Shown here: piece by piece, positions 1 through 10,625 of the stretch
Layout: every line of letters begins with the position of its first letter
Numbering within the stretch: position 1 is the first letter of the stretch
NCBI GenBank assembly: GCA_028023455.1
Contig: JAQFVV010012977.1
Span: 282,001-346,000, forward strand
Origin: Epiperipatus broadwayi
Lineage: Eukaryota > Onychophora > Udeonychophora > Euonychophora > Peripatidae
Length of the DNA: 64,000 nucleotides
Reading direction: 5' to 3'
Notes under the pieces: model-generated
Seen by the model: the letters and a program-made list of their open reading frames with translations, nothing else
Told to the model about the DNA's origin: nothing
The model's database searches: none
Made by a program: the position numbers and the translations under genes

Positions 1-180
<180 letters not shown>

Positions 181-464
181 GTGACTGCTGATGTTGACAA
201 TAAACGACTTCAAAGAACATTTTAAAAATGATGTCATTTTCATAGCTAAAATTGAAACCCATCTATTCTAGCTCTAAAAATAAGATTTAGGAAAGCTAGT
301 ATTTTGGTGAAAAAAGAATGTGATTAAAGAAATACGTTTAGAGATTTGACCATTAACAATAAAACCCTTTGAAGAAAATGAAATAGGAAGGCAAGAAGAA
401 ATGGCTTCAACCATAATGAAACAAGCATGCACACATTAATTTATGTAAAATAATTCTAATAAAA

Positions 465-545
465 ATATCTGTGATCAGAATTCGTTGAAACAATCAGAGT
501 GGCTTAGAAATGTAATTTTTTTTATTTACATATAAATTTTGTCTC
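465..545 (+). repeat. Fragment of the 14.5-kb tandem repeat family
   Basis: This stretch aligns by eye with the repeat unit at 14469-14900: an AAAAATAT run, then a CAGAA block, then CAGAAATGTAA, then TTTACATATAAATTTT. It looks like a single diverged copy, and nothing codes here. The rest of 179-855 shows no recognisable feature; a 75-codon frame at 603-830 has no family resemblance. Confidence 0.45.
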
Positions 546-854
546 TTTTTATTTTATTTTACATTATAATGATAAACAATTACTATAAACTATCATAGTG
601 ACATGGCTTCACCCCTTGATGAAGTGTCTTTGCATGGGCATAACCTGCACAGCCACAAGCAGCGGTTTTGGACATTTCTAGATCAAGTCTATTTTCTTTT
701 AATTCCTTCAAAGATACCAGTTTATTTTCTCACCCCTGTATTTAAATTTCACCATAAATATTTTATTACTATCCCCAACTTGAAAAAGAAACTTATTTAC
801 ATAATCAAAAGCCTTAGTTCTGTTAATTAATTTTTATACATTCTATACTTCATA

Positions 855-1060
855 TATTAAGAGTACTAAATTTTTCTTATAGTAGTGCCACTAAGTGCAA
901 GCCTTTGTAACTAATGGATACATGAAGGTTTGTATGTAAAATCCCTATTTAGATAGGTTTGTGCATAAAATCCCTATCTCAAACCTTTATGAATCCATTA
1001 ATTACACAGGGTTGCACTTGGTACCACTACTCTATGGAGAGTTTAGTACTCTTATTAGCA
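855..1060. repeat. Short palindromic FB1 fold-back copy
   Basis: The left arm (855-955) and right arm (956-1057) are imperfect inverted repeats. Both share the FB1 terminal motif in which a CTCCATA-like block adjoins AGTAGTGCCAC, and both contain the internal GCATAAAATCCCTAT block. The right flank carries the GTGATCATGTGA motif seen next to other FB1 copies. This is a short derivative missing the long internal arm of the copy at 13165-14031. Confidence 0.75.
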
Positions 1061-1494
1061 GCATGTGTAATCAAATCATGTGAAATGGTGATCATGTGAT
1101 ACTTCATATATTGTTATCAAAAACTATTTTACAAAAAGACAGGAAACCCCTCAATCAGTAAATGGGTTACTTGGAAATTAGAGGACTGAATATACATAAA
1201 TATTTTGAATGTGGCTCTAGTACAGGCTGTAAGAGTTTTGGTTTTTTTTGCAATTTTATTGAAATTTAAAACTAAAGATATATATATGCCTTTGACAGAA
1301 TAGCCTAATAATTCATTCATTCATTGTCTTAAATTGAGTATTCAGAAATTTAATTGTCACTGGTTTGATTCATATGTTAGTATTATCACTAAGAGACTGA
1401 AAGAATACCATTCAAAACGTTGGGTTATTTACTAACTTGTGTGTTAGATTTACTCTAGATAAATACTTTGCATATAATAGAGATATATATGAAA

Positions 1495-1570
1495 AATAGT
1501 GACCTGGGCCAACTGATGAGTGCTGGTTCAGCACGAAATACATCTTGGGGGTCATTTGTCTTTTATTATA
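1495..1570 (+). repeat. Fragment of FB2 repeat family
   Basis: It contains a CCAACTGATGAGTGCTGGTT block, then CAGCACGAAATAC and a GGTCATTTGTCTT end. This is the core also found at 44130-44200, 53165-53230, 54315-54390 and, reversed, 58020-58090. The remainder of 1571-2650 is AT-rich with no feature that I can identify. Confidence 0.6.
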
Positions 1571-2654
1571 TCTTTATTTATATGAATTTAAAAAGAATGG
1601 GGAAGTATGGAGGTGTTTATTATATTTAAAATACAGGTATTCTTATACCAGGAACTTAATTGTAAATATTAATGACAGTTGAATGCATTTGAAGAGTTTA
1701 AATAAACTTTGAATTTTTCTAAAGATAGTTAGTAGTTTTAATAAATTGTGAAAATAGTCCAACATATAACTGAAAGTAAATCATCGCTAGTATTTACATT
1801 AGACATTATTACAATGAGATTTACGAGCATCAAAATTTCTTAACTTACAACTATGATACTATCTATTTTAGATAAATACATTATTAATAAATATTACAAA
1901 CATATAATTGAATGGCTTTATTTCTTAGACTTCAGGATCTGATATCTCACCATTGCAATAACCATCAGGGCATTAATGATTATTTATTAACTAGAAACAG
2001 ACATGATGAAAAATTATATGTAAAACTGGCTGAAGTTGAAAATTAATTCTATGATTATGTAAATCTAAACGGATTGTCCTTAAAGTTATGCAACTAACAC
2101 TTGGAATTTATTTTTGTTTGGCTAACTTCGTGTTTATTTATTCATTTCTATTCGTAACATGCTACCGGCGAATATATAAACCCGTTATTTATAATATTTT
2201 AATTTCCTAACGCATATTAAACGTTTGTGGCCATTATAAAATGGGAAAATTGCAACCGTATCTGGCATTAAATTTCTGTTCGACCCTTTTTAAAAAAAAT
2301 GTTTTTTAAATTTTTGAAATCAAAGATTTTTATTTTTAATTAAGCTAAAAAAAAAAATCTCTTCGTATACAGAATGGATTTTAAATTTATTCTAGTTATT
2401 TATCTCAATGTCATCTTCCAATTTAGTGAACAAAAACATTGCAGGAATCCGCGAGCTTTAATACGAAAGTACAGTAAAACAGTTTATCACTTCAAATGCA
2501 TGTGGGTGGTTAAAGACTTTTCACGTTTGAAATTTATTCCATCTTATAATTTATTTTAGTTATGATATAAAATAAACATTTATTTGCGAGAAATAAACTT
2601 GGTTATAGAGAAGAGGAATAAAGCGGTCTTTGTTTGAAATAGATTTCCTTAATG

Positions 2655-2740
2655 CGATGCGATGCACTATGGCTTCGCCTTTATCAAAGTCAGGAATCTC
2701 TCAGCACTTGAGTCGCCTATTAACTGACATCTAGTGAGAG
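2655..2740 (-). repeat. LINE-C 3' tail fragment
   Basis: Read on the plus strand, a GATGC repeat leads into a CACTATGGCTTC block and TCAGGAATCTCTCAGC. The same order occurs at 24126-24180 and 35346-35395, where it forms the 3' tail of LINE-C. No coding part accompanies this copy. It may be a very short 5'-truncated LINE insertion or a SINE sharing the tail. Confidence 0.55.
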
Positions 2741-3073
2741 AGTAAATAACTAATATTAATAATAACTTATTTATACCATATATTAATAATAATAGGTTTC
2801 TGTTAATTAATAAATATAATGATTTACATAGAGTGTTTATTTTTTCTAATCGCGAAACATTTACTTTAGCGTTCTTGGTGATTTTGTCCTGGTAGCGCAC
2901 GAATTAAAAGATTTACAAAATGATCACTATTGAAAAAGAAAATTAAATAGGTTATTCTTAGCCAATCATTTTGGGGCTCGAACGTCATATAATTTCCTTT
3001 GAGAATTTAGTGCAAAATATTTAAAAGTTTGTTTGTTTTATATATTCAAAAAACTACATTTGATGTTGAAGAT

Positions 3074-3088
3074 TCATCATCATCATCA
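3074..3088 (-). repeat. RTE 3' GAT microsatellite tail
   Basis: A short run of CATCATCATCATCAAC (plus strand) directly follows the element's last coding segment. RTE elements end in short tandem repeats rather than poly(A). Confidence 0.7.
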
Positions 3089-3169
3089 ACAACCATTATC
3101 AATCCACTGCAGGATGAAGGTCTCTCCAAGTTCAATCTATATTCTCTGAACTTTAGCTTCTCTTCTCCA

Positions 3170-3716
3170 TATCATCCCTGCACACTTTCTTATTTCATCC
3201 ATCCATCTCACATGTGGTCTCTTTCTGGGTCTTTTATAATCTCTTGGAACCCAGTTTAAGATTTCAATTGTCCATCTATTATCATCTCTTCCAGCAATAT
3301 GTCCAGCCCAACTCCACTTCAGTCTTTTAATATTTTCAATGAGGTCAGTAACACCTGTTTGTTCTATTGCTTTTTGGATCTCTTCTTGTTACTCCCAACA
3401 TGCATCTCTCCATACTTCTTTGAGTGGTCGGAAGTCTCTGTATTGTTCTTCTATTAAGTGTCCAAGTCTCAGATCCATAAGTAAGAACTGGTAAAACACA
3501 TTTATTAAAAACTTTCCTTTTCAAACACATAGGTATATTTCCTTTTAGTATCAAGTTATTTCTACAAAAAGCATTCCAAACAAGTTTAATTCTATGATTA
3601 CTTTCATCCATTATGTTTTTATCTGTATTAATAATCTGACCAAGGTATTTGTAACTGTTAACTTTTTCTAACTCATCATAATCTATTTTTATTTTCATAT
3701 TTTTGAGAAAATCCAT
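3170..3716 (-). pseudogene. RTE thumb and C-terminal region
   Basis: The frame 3345-3716 shows YKYLGQIIN, then a CVLPVLTYGSETWTL block typical of the LINE thumb. After a frameshift near 3345 the minus strand continues with KWSWAGHIAGRDDNRW, VPRDYKRPRKRP and VRWMDE, the standard ending of RTE proteins, and reaches a stop near 3170. The non-coding tail and GAT repeat follow immediately. Confidence 0.85.
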
Positions 3717-3736
3717 TAAACATTACTTTAGTCTTT

Positions 3737-4390
3737 TTAAAAAATGATCTTTAGTCCTACTTTCCTACTTTCATCTGATAACTCCTGCAACATTTCCTCC
3801 AGCTCTAAAGCATTATTTGCAAAAACAACTACATCATCTGTGAAATCTAAATGACTTAAATACTCTCCATTTACTTTCACTCCTTTAGTTTCCCATTTTA
3901 ATCCACAAAATACTTCTTGCAGCACTGCTGTAAAGAGTTTTGGAGATATGGAGTCACCCTGTCTTACACCCTTCTCAATGTTGACTTTCCTATTAGCATT
4001 ATGTACTATAATTGTTGCTGTTGCATTTTTATAAATATTCTTTAAAATATGACAATATCCTGGATCTATACCTTGATGATCTAATGCTTTAATCACTGAA
4101 GAAATGTTTATAGAATCAAATGCTGTTCATAATCTACAAATCCAAAGCATAATGGCAACTGATATTCATTTGTCCTTTCTATAACTTTCTCTCAATACCT
4201 GGATATAATATACTGTACTAAAACCACTTTTAAATCCAGCTTGTTCTCTTGGTTGGTGGAAATCCAATGTTCTCTGTAGATGAGTTGTAATTATCTTGGT
4301 AAAAATTTTGTATAAAAATGATAAAAGGCTGATAGGTCTGTAATTTTTAATGTCTTCTTTATCACCTTTTTTAAATATTAATATTAATAC
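3737..4390 (-). pseudogene. RTE reverse transcriptase palm
   Basis: The N-terminal part (about 4100-4390, frame-shifted) reads through NYRPISLL, an EQAGF motif, and the AFDSI palm motif carrying the first catalytic Asp. The open frame 3737-4096 continues with GVRQGDSISPKLF and the active-site motif FTDD at about 3833-3844. The usual residue before DD in this family is A or V, so Thr is a small departure while both aspartates survive. This domain would copy element RNA onto nicked chromosomal DNA. At least two frameshifts divide it. Confidence 0.88.
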
Positions 4391-4399
4391 TGTATTCTT

Positions 4400-4879
4400 C
4401 TAATCATCTGGTATATCTTTATCATTTAGACATTTGGTATATAACTTTGCTAAAAAAAAAAAAAAATCTATTTCTTCAGCTGCTTCTTTTAATATATCAA
4501 TTATAATTCCATCATTACCTTGAGCCTTTCTTTTCTTCATACATTTAATTGCATGTCTCACTTCTTCATTTAAAATTCTGGTCAATTCAGAAGATGTAAT
4601 AGATATAGGAGGTACTGGTTCTTTATTACTATATAATTCTTGATAAAAGTCTTCTACCCATTTCATGATCATCTCTCTTTTTAGTAATAATTCCAATTCT
4701 TTTCTTATTGCAGATATAAATTTCCTACAAATACCAAAATGTTGTTTTATACTCTTGACACTTTTATTCTCTTCTACATCTTTCCTTGCTAGTTCACAGT
4801 TATACTTTCTTATATCATTTTCAACTCTTCTGCACCATTTTACAAAATTCGAAATATTCAATTCTTTTTCATGCATCAT
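4400..4879 (-). pseudogene. RTE linker and N-terminal reverse transcriptase
   Basis: This 159-codon minus-strand frame holds the region between endonuclease and palm. A basic linker is followed by FYQELYSN, then the conserved KAQGNDGI motif of LINE reverse transcriptases, where the template is gripped. A run of five phenylalanines (from an A-rich stretch) sits in the middle, probably a slippage scar. The frame ends at about 4400, but homology continues in another frame through the NYRPISLL motif (about 4330-4370), showing a frameshift. Confidence 0.8.
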
Positions 4880-5196
4880 TTTTGTATATCTTCATATTCC
4901 TTTTTTTTCTTCATAAATTCTCTAGTCTTAGTAGAAATTTTATTGGTCAATTACTTCTTTTTTCTGCAAGCTATCTTTGTTGCAGTTTTTAAAAGTGTAT
5001 CAGTTATTTTCATATTAGTTTCATTCAAATCTGAATCATGTTCAAAATCTACTAATACTTGAAACTGATTTGTAAGTTCTAATTTAAGTTCATTAGAATG
5101 TTTCTGAAGATTAGGAATATCAACTGTAAATATTGTTTTTCTAAATAATTTTTGTCTCTCTAGTTTTGCATTAACACGTAACTTACATCTTACTAA

Positions 5197-6046
5197 TCAA
5201 TGATCACTTCTCATACTAAATTTATTAAAAACATTACAATCTTGAAATATGTATTTTCTGTTAGTCAAAATATAATCCAATTCTGCTGTATCTTTATTTG
5301 GATGCTTCCATGTCCATTTCCTTTTAACATTTTTCTCAAAAAAAGAATTCATAATATAAATTTTTTCTTTTTCTGAAAAGTCCACAAGTCTATAACCAAA
5401 ATTACCTACAACACTTTCATATTACATTTGTTTACCAATTCTAGCATTAAAGTCTCTCATAATAATTTTAAAATGTTGTTTACTCTGATCAAAACCCTTT
5501 TGTAAATCCATATAAAAATCTTCTACTGCTTCATCATTATGAGAACTTGTTGGGGCATAAACCTGAATTATCTGCCTTTGGTATCTGCTATAAAGTTTTT
5601 CTTTTTCTGCAAAGTCCACATGTCTATGTCCTCTCTCATTTCTATTATCATAACCAAAATTACCTACAACACTTTCATATTTCATTTGTTTACCAATTCT
5701 AGCATTAAAGTCTCCCATAAAAATTTTAAAATGTTGTTTACTCTGATCAAAACCCTTTTGTAAATCCATATAAAAATCTTCTACTACTTCATCATTATGA
5801 GAACTTGTTGGAGCATAAACCTGAATTATCTGCATTTGGTATCTGCTATTAAGTTGTATAACTAATCTTGCCATTCTGTCCGATACACCATCAATCTCCA
5901 CAATGTTGTTCTTTTTATTTAAAATGAATCCTACTCCACTTGTATTTCCAATATGTGTGCCTTTATAGTAAAGTGCATGTCCATTTTTTAAATCAATTGC
6001 CTCTTCACCTTTTCTTCTAACTTCACAAAGTCCAATAATGTCCCAT
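5197..6046 (-). pseudogene. RTE endonuclease domain (APE-type) with internal duplication
   Basis: The minus-strand frame from about 6046 to 5422 is open. It shows the family pattern of exonuclease-endonuclease-phosphatase LINE endonucleases: IIGLCEVRR, then GVGFILNKK, IIQVYAPTS, and MGDFNARIG with its catalytic Asp/Asn. This enzyme would nick target DNA to prime reverse transcription. The segment from IIQVYAPTS to DFNARIG and beyond occurs twice in tandem with a 258-bp offset (about 5385-5590 and 5643-5848). The second copy is slightly changed: MGDFN becomes MRDFN and about 25 bp are deleted. A second frame (5197-5385) carries the downstream part with a DYILTNRKY motif. The extreme N-terminus is missing and the duplication would disrupt the fold, so this is a pseudogene. 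Confidence 0.85.
5334..5850 (-). repeat. 258-bp tandem duplication inside the RTE endonuclease
   Basis: A GCATAAACCTGAATTATCTGC block begins at 5555 and again at 5813, an offset of 258 bp. The following or preceding 200 bp match closely in both copies. The left copy has lost about 25 bp near 5393. Confidence 0.85.
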
Positions 6047-6109
6047 TATTAACAAATATTAAATCACTGAGACATTACATTATCACCATTTCCTATGCAT
6101 ACACAAAAT

Positions 6110-6870
6110 GTTAAAACAGTAGCAAATTCACCATATGGTAGTGCCACCCAGTGTAAGCTGTAGTAATTTATGGATGCTAGATGAGTTTTGCCTAAAATAC
6201 TTATCTAGTGCCTACCCATCCATTATTATCAGACTAGTTTCTAAATATCATGAGTGACGAGTATTGGATCTGAAAGCACTGCACCTAGATATTTGGATCT
6301 AACACAACCCCCCAGCAGTCACCTTTATCTAAAATACTATATGCTGAATAAAAACATAAACTACCTAACATCCATTTATTACTATGGCTTGCACTAGGTG
6401 GCACTACTGTACGGAGAGTTTGCTACTGTTTTAACTACTTGTGAAAGCATGTAAAATGGTGGTCATGTGAAGTCTTAGTAGTTTAATAACAAATCTTTCT
6501 ATAGGATGATCATAACTGTGGTTATTAAAGGACTAAAGACACCAAAATGTTTAGTTACTGAACTGCATTCAGATATACTGCACAAGTGAATCAGCTGGTG
6601 TTGAAACATTATTGTGTTTACATTTTAAGCCTATAGATTTATAATTAACTAAACAGAAAAAGTTGCCTTCTGGAAGGTAAATTAAATCCAAAGATTTAGA
6701 TGCAGTGCTCTCATATCTAGGGTACCTCACTTATGAAAACCATAAGTTAGAAACTAATCTGGGGATATTGGATTAGTAGCCACTAGGTAAGGATTTAGAC
6801 ACAAACCTTTTAGCATCCACTGATCACTAGGACATGCACTGAATGGCATTACTGTATGAGAGTTTGACAT
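6110..6870. repeat. FB1 fold-back element copy
   Basis: 6110-6440 is a palindromic unit bounded by GGTAGTGCCACC on the left and GGTGGCACTACTGTACGGAGAG on the right. 6440-6870 matches the outer right half of the long copy at 13165-14031, including ACACCAAAATGT, a GATGCAGTGCTCTCA block and ACTGTATGAGAGTTTG at the right end. It is diverged and lies directly beside PLE1. Confidence 0.78.
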
Positions 6871-7059
6871 TAATAGATATTATGTAAAATTAAAAGTGTG
6901 TGAAGTGCTTGAAAGAGAAGCTATAGAGAGTGCAAAAAATATTAAATGCTAAGCACTTTCGAGGCCATTTGCCTAATATTCGTAACAATAATGCAAATTG
7001 CAGAACAGAGAAATAAAGGTGATATGCAAAGTATATGCAAATGATTTAGATAGTCAATG

Positions 7060-7500
7060 TTTGGAAATGTCAAAGCAGGCATCACATCTATTGATAGAGT
7101 TATTGTTGCCATTAATGAAGTATGCTTCTCTAATTTTCCGTTTGATGTCGTTATTCTCTATGTAAACTATTTTGGGGTTGGAGGGTTCAAATATATAGCC
7201 TGTCTTCTTGAAATGTTCTAAGAGTGTTGAAAAATTGTCATTATTTTTTTTTGCTCTATTATAGGTGTATCTGTGCTGAGTGATCCTGTTGGTTATGCTG
7301 GCTTTGGTTTCACCATGATAAATGGCATGGCATCTAGGCTGGGTGCATAGGATGTTAGTAACGACATGGAGGGATCAGAGAAGGGTCAATTTTGTCTTTA
7401 GAATTATTGATTAGATGATTGGTGCAGGGGGGAGGGTGTGAAAACTGATTTTAAATTTGTTGACCAAGACTTTAATTAATTGGTTGGAGATTTTAGGTAT
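7060..7500 (-). pseudogene. PLE1 linker and GIY-YIG endonuclease
   Basis: From about 7500 downward the minus strand reads LPCIPKISNQLIKVL, a common PLE lead-in. It then reads CHAIYHGETKASITNRITQH, which is the second half of the GIY-YIG motif plus the conserved catalytic Arg. The tail continues LLEHFKKTGY and KRKIREAYFINGNNNSIDRC. The usual YIGET/YIGQT is YHGET here, so Ile is replaced by His. The first half (GIY or GVVY) is damaged. The domain would nick DNA for target-primed insertion. Confidence 0.78.
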
Positions 7501-7592
7501 ACATGGGAGGGTAATATTATATGGAAGATTAATATCATTATCATTTTTTGTGATTTTCTTATAAAATTGTATAATTTTATGATTAATAGTGT

Positions 7593-8391
7593 TCAGTTTG
7601 TAGACTGCTTGTAGTAAGTCTTTGGTGTAGAGATATATATTATCTTTTCTATCAGATTCAAATTACATAGTTGCATATTTCTGTATAAGAATGCATGAAG
7701 GCCTGCAAATTTTTGAGAGCTTGGGGAATTGAAATGTGGGTGTATAAAGCCTCTGATTTCAGGGGGCTTTATCATCATTGAGTAATTTATTGTTTTCTCA
7801 TCATGTGTTAGATGAAGGTCAAGGTATTTTGGACTCTGGGAGACATCTTCCACTGTGGAGTTGATGGTTAGATTGGTATTTTGTAATAAGTCTTGTATAA
7901 TACAATTTGTAGTGTGTCGATTGGCTATGATGAATACATCATCTACATACCACATGTATATAATGCTGGTATTAGGATATAATTAGTTTTTCAAAATGAT
8001 TAAGGAAGATGCTGGTGATGATTCCACTGAGTGGGAGACCCATAGGCCAACCATTTTTCATGTTGTACCAATTGAACTCAAATGTGGTATAGATGTGTTT
8101 GTCCATTCATGTCAAGAATGAAACAATGAAATTGATGCATTAAGATGAGAGAATGTTGCTCAATTCCTGTTGGATGATCTGAATGGATTGTTTTCAATCA
8201 ACTGATTCATATAATTCTTTAATGTCGAACATAGTCATGCAGAAGTTGTCTTCGATCATGGCATTTTTGATTTTGTCCACAAATTGAAATGAAGAATTAA
8301 TGGAATAATTTCCAAAGCCCAAGCTATCTATTAATAGTTGATTAATCAGTTTAGCAGTTTGGAAATAATGGACTCCCCCAAAATCCATCAT
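7593..8391 (-). pseudogene. PLE1 reverse transcriptase palm
   Basis: The frame 8194-8391 ends with FDIKELYESVD, the PLE version of the first catalytic Asp motif. A stop follows at once. The strand then reads GWPMGLPLSGIITSIFLN, the PLE equivalent of the LINE QG motif (about 8010-8065). Next comes MWYVDDVFI, with YVDD at about 7938-7949, and LDLHLTHDEKTI. These are telomerase-related reverse transcriptase motifs. Both YVDD aspartates are intact, but two or more stops between 7956 and 8194 inactivate the gene. Confidence 0.85.
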
Positions 8392-8399
8392 TAAACGCA

Positions 8400-9310
8400 G
8401 CAGTTCTCCAGGCTTATGAAGTTTAACATTAGCAAATATTCTCGGGGCTTTAGTGGAGGATGGATAAACTCAATAGTATTCTGACAATGCCTTTGTTTTT
8501 ATGTGGGCAGAGAATGGATGAAACAAATTTATCGTGGTTAAGCTTGTTGTTGATATGTGCGACTGGAGTGAGTTGGAGATTTGAAATTTGTTCGTTTATT
8601 TTTATCTTGTAATCTTAGGAATTTAAAAGCACAAACATGTTGCCCTTGTCTTCTTTAAGGCAGATTAAATTATTGCTATCTAAAAACTGTTTAGTAATTG
8701 TGATGTCACTATTCCAACTGTTATTCTTTATATATAATTGTTTATGTTTAATAGATTTAGCGATATCTGTTATAATGCTATCTCTATGCAGGTTATTAAG
8801 TAGGCTAGCTTCGACATCAGCAATAAGCTCTAGTTTAGGTTGTCTCCAGTGGCCTCCTATAAATCTTGGTCTATGGGAGAGAACTTTTATTATCTTATCA
8901 GGAGGGGTAAGGTTAGTGCTATTAACATACAAACCCTGCAATAAATTAATATTTATGTTTTGTTTATCAGCTAAGAATTTGATTTTATGAACAAAATGAA
9001 TGCAGTGGTTTATTTCTGTGATGTTGAGTTTATCGATAATCCATTGGGGGAGACTACTATTTACTGTTATTGTGAGTCATCTTTTTCTTTCTTTGCATAA
9101 TGCGTTCTTGCATCCTTGAGTAATAAAAGTCAACAGGCACTTTTGTAGTTTATTAATGATTTTGTCACTCTTATATGTAGAGTTATTTATTTTTATTCTG
9201 CAGCAGTTTGGCACAATGTTAAATTTCCTGCATTCAGACAAAAATGTTAGACGTTGTTCAAATATTTTGACTGAAATGTCGAGACATAATATTTGCCTTT
9301 GTTAAATAAA
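8400..9310 (-). pseudogene. PLE1 N-terminal region and fingers of reverse transcriptase
   Basis: The frame 8615-8941 reads LSHRPRFIG near its start, a long helical stretch, then LKEDKGNMFVLL. This is the usual PLE pattern, where a DKG block precedes the fingers of the reverse transcriptase. Upstream (about 8950-9310) a further open stretch on the same strand gives IFEQRLTFL, CNALCKERK-like and LPQWIIDKLNI segments, consistent with the poorly conserved PLE N-terminus. No intron is evident. The region 8400-8615 carries the linking part in shifted frames. Confidence 0.72.
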
Positions 9311-9321
9311 GTTCATATTTG

Positions 9322-9414
9322 TAAACTATTAGGAATTTTAAACTTCTCTCTCAATATTATAATATATAAAATTAAAAGTGTGTGAAAGAGAAACTATAGA
9401 GAATGCAAAAATAT
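9322..9414 (-). repeat. PLE1 5' pseudo-LTR segment, left arm of a hairpin
   Basis: This segment matches 9625-9727 in reverse orientation (about 95 bp, with one 7-bp gap). It also matches the PLE1 3' tail near 6880-6950 in the same orientation. It ends abruptly at about 9414, where the sequence switches to the opposite orientation of the element. Confidence 0.75.
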
Positions 9415-9727
9415 ACGATGTCAAACGGAAAATTAGAGAAGAGTACTTCATTAATGACAACAATAACTCTATCAATAGATGTGACACCTGCTTTGACATT
9501 TCTAAATGTTGTTCTTTCTAAATCACTTGCATATACTTTGCATATCACCTTTATTTCTCTGTTCTGCATTTTGCATTAACACTATGAATATGAGGCAAAT
9601 GGCCTCGAAAGCGCTTAGCGTTTAATATTTTTTGCACTCTCTATAACTTCTCTTTCAAGTGCTTCACACACTTTTAATTGTATATATTATAATATCGAGA
9701 AAGAAGTTTAAAATTCCTAATAGTTTA
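9415..9727 (+). mobile_element. Inverted 3' end of a second PLE1 copy
   Basis: This is the reverse complement of 6875-7152 with only scattered differences. It includes the endonuclease tail (KRKIREEYFINDNNNSIN in the plus strand), the block around CCTCGAAAGCGCTTAGCG and the CACACACTTTTAATT terminus. It is joined head-to-head to PLE1 and is too short to code a protein. Confidence 0.82.
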
Positions 9728-10420
9728 TTAGTAGATATTCTAAAAAAATGAAGGCTGTGAAATAAATAGAGAAAGTTTAACAAAATATTAGTAACACAAA
9801 TATATGAAAAAAAGTAATTCTAAAATTACAAATATAATTAGGGTTGCTATATTTATGAATATCATAACAGGGACAAGAGAGTATAGGTTTGTTTGACCCA
9901 TTTCCCAGTTCCAGGAGTCCAAGGACCAAGGATAATTTTTTTTTAAAAAAGTGTAAAATGTCTATCCAGGATCAAAACTCTGTAGGAAATATTGCACATG
10001 TTGTCCTTTCTTTCTTTCCAATTTTATTGTAATCCAGTATGTAAAACGAACAATAGTTTAGACAACCAAATATTTAAAATTAATATGATCAATAAATTAT
10101 AAACTTGATATGCTCAATAAGTTATAATCTTCAATTTTACATTAATAAATAAATTGTAAGTACTAATAAAATCTTCTTCAAGTATCACAAATTAAATTTT
10201 TTTATATAAATGGAATATACATGTGGAAGGCTTCCCATCTTCCCTGACATGATGCAGAATGTCTTGATATCATACTTAACAAACTAATTTTATTATCAAT
10301 ATTATATTAATTGGTGACAGGTCTAATTTAACAATTAATAATTAATTATGAATTGCAAAACAAATTTCCATGAGTTTTTTTTATTGATTTTGATAATTTG
10401 GTAAATTAGGAAGTACTTGT
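9728..10420. other. No recognisable feature
   Basis: AT-rich sequence without family resemblance, repeats or open frames of note. Confidence 0.5.
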
Positions 10421-10434
10421 CTATTAGCAGCCAT

Positions 10435-10625
10435 ACACCACTTGATGGCACTATTTCTGTGCAAAAACACAGAAATATGCCATTTATGTGGCTGAAACTA
10501 TGGCGACTACAACACTACCTTCATAATAGCCATTTTGGGCTATGTGATGGCATTGTTCTCTATGCAAAAGCACAGAAATTGCATGCCTAGCTATGTGTGG
10601 CCATGCTTTATGTGTATGTTCAGTA
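10435..10625 (+). repeat. Imperfect tandem duplication of about 107 bp
   Basis: A TGATGGCACTATTTCTGTGC block followed by AAAAACACAGAAAT and a GTGGC end appears twice with moderate divergence. A 61-codon frame (10535-10720) crosses the second unit and has no family resemblance. Confidence 0.5.

Larger units (their letters stand above)
3066..6050 (-). mobile_element. RTE-like non-LTR retrotransposon, 5'-truncated and decayed
   Basis: Reading on the minus strand from about 6050 down to 3066, the order is apurinic endonuclease domain, linker, reverse transcriptase and a short C-terminal region. A GAT-type microsatellite tail follows (3074-3088). This order, the absence of a first ORF and the simple-repeat 3' tail are typical of the RTE clade. 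The N-terminal start of the endonuclease is missing, so the copy is 5'-truncated. Several frameshifts and stops break the single expected ORF, so it cannot move by itself. Other fragments of the same family lie at 42247-42290, 46176-46435 and 54545-54790, all in the same orientation. The segment 2741-3065 shows nothing else. Confidence 0.88.
6875..9414 (-). mobile_element. PLE1: Penelope-like retroelement with pseudo-LTRs
   Basis: On the minus strand from 9414 to 6875 the order is: a 5' pseudo-LTR segment (9322-9414), an N-terminal region (about 8941-9310), reverse transcriptase (7593-8941), a linker, GIY-YIG endonuclease (about 7060-7345) and a 3' untranslated tail (6875-7060). The 5' segment repeats sequence found in the 3' tail in the same orientation (about 6880-6950). 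Direct terminal repeats of this kind are the pseudo-LTRs known for PLEs. Several in-frame stops and frameshifts show it is inactive. An inverted piece of another copy is fused at its 5' side (9415-9727). Confidence 0.85.

Noticed and set aside
603-830. 75-codon frame in a slightly GC-richer stretch
   Set aside because: No family motif, no repeat copy seen, and size expected by chance.
4665-5062. Three overlapping plus-strand frames, hydrophobic
   Set aside because: Antisense to the RTE linker region; the Phe/Ile content comes from A-rich coding on the other strand.
5539-5763. Plus-strand frame
   Set aside because: Antisense to the RTE endonuclease; a shadow frame.
8637-8990. 117-codon plus-strand hydrophobic frame resembling a membrane protein
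   Set aside because: Antisense to the PLE1 reverse transcriptase, whose motifs on the minus strand are convincing.
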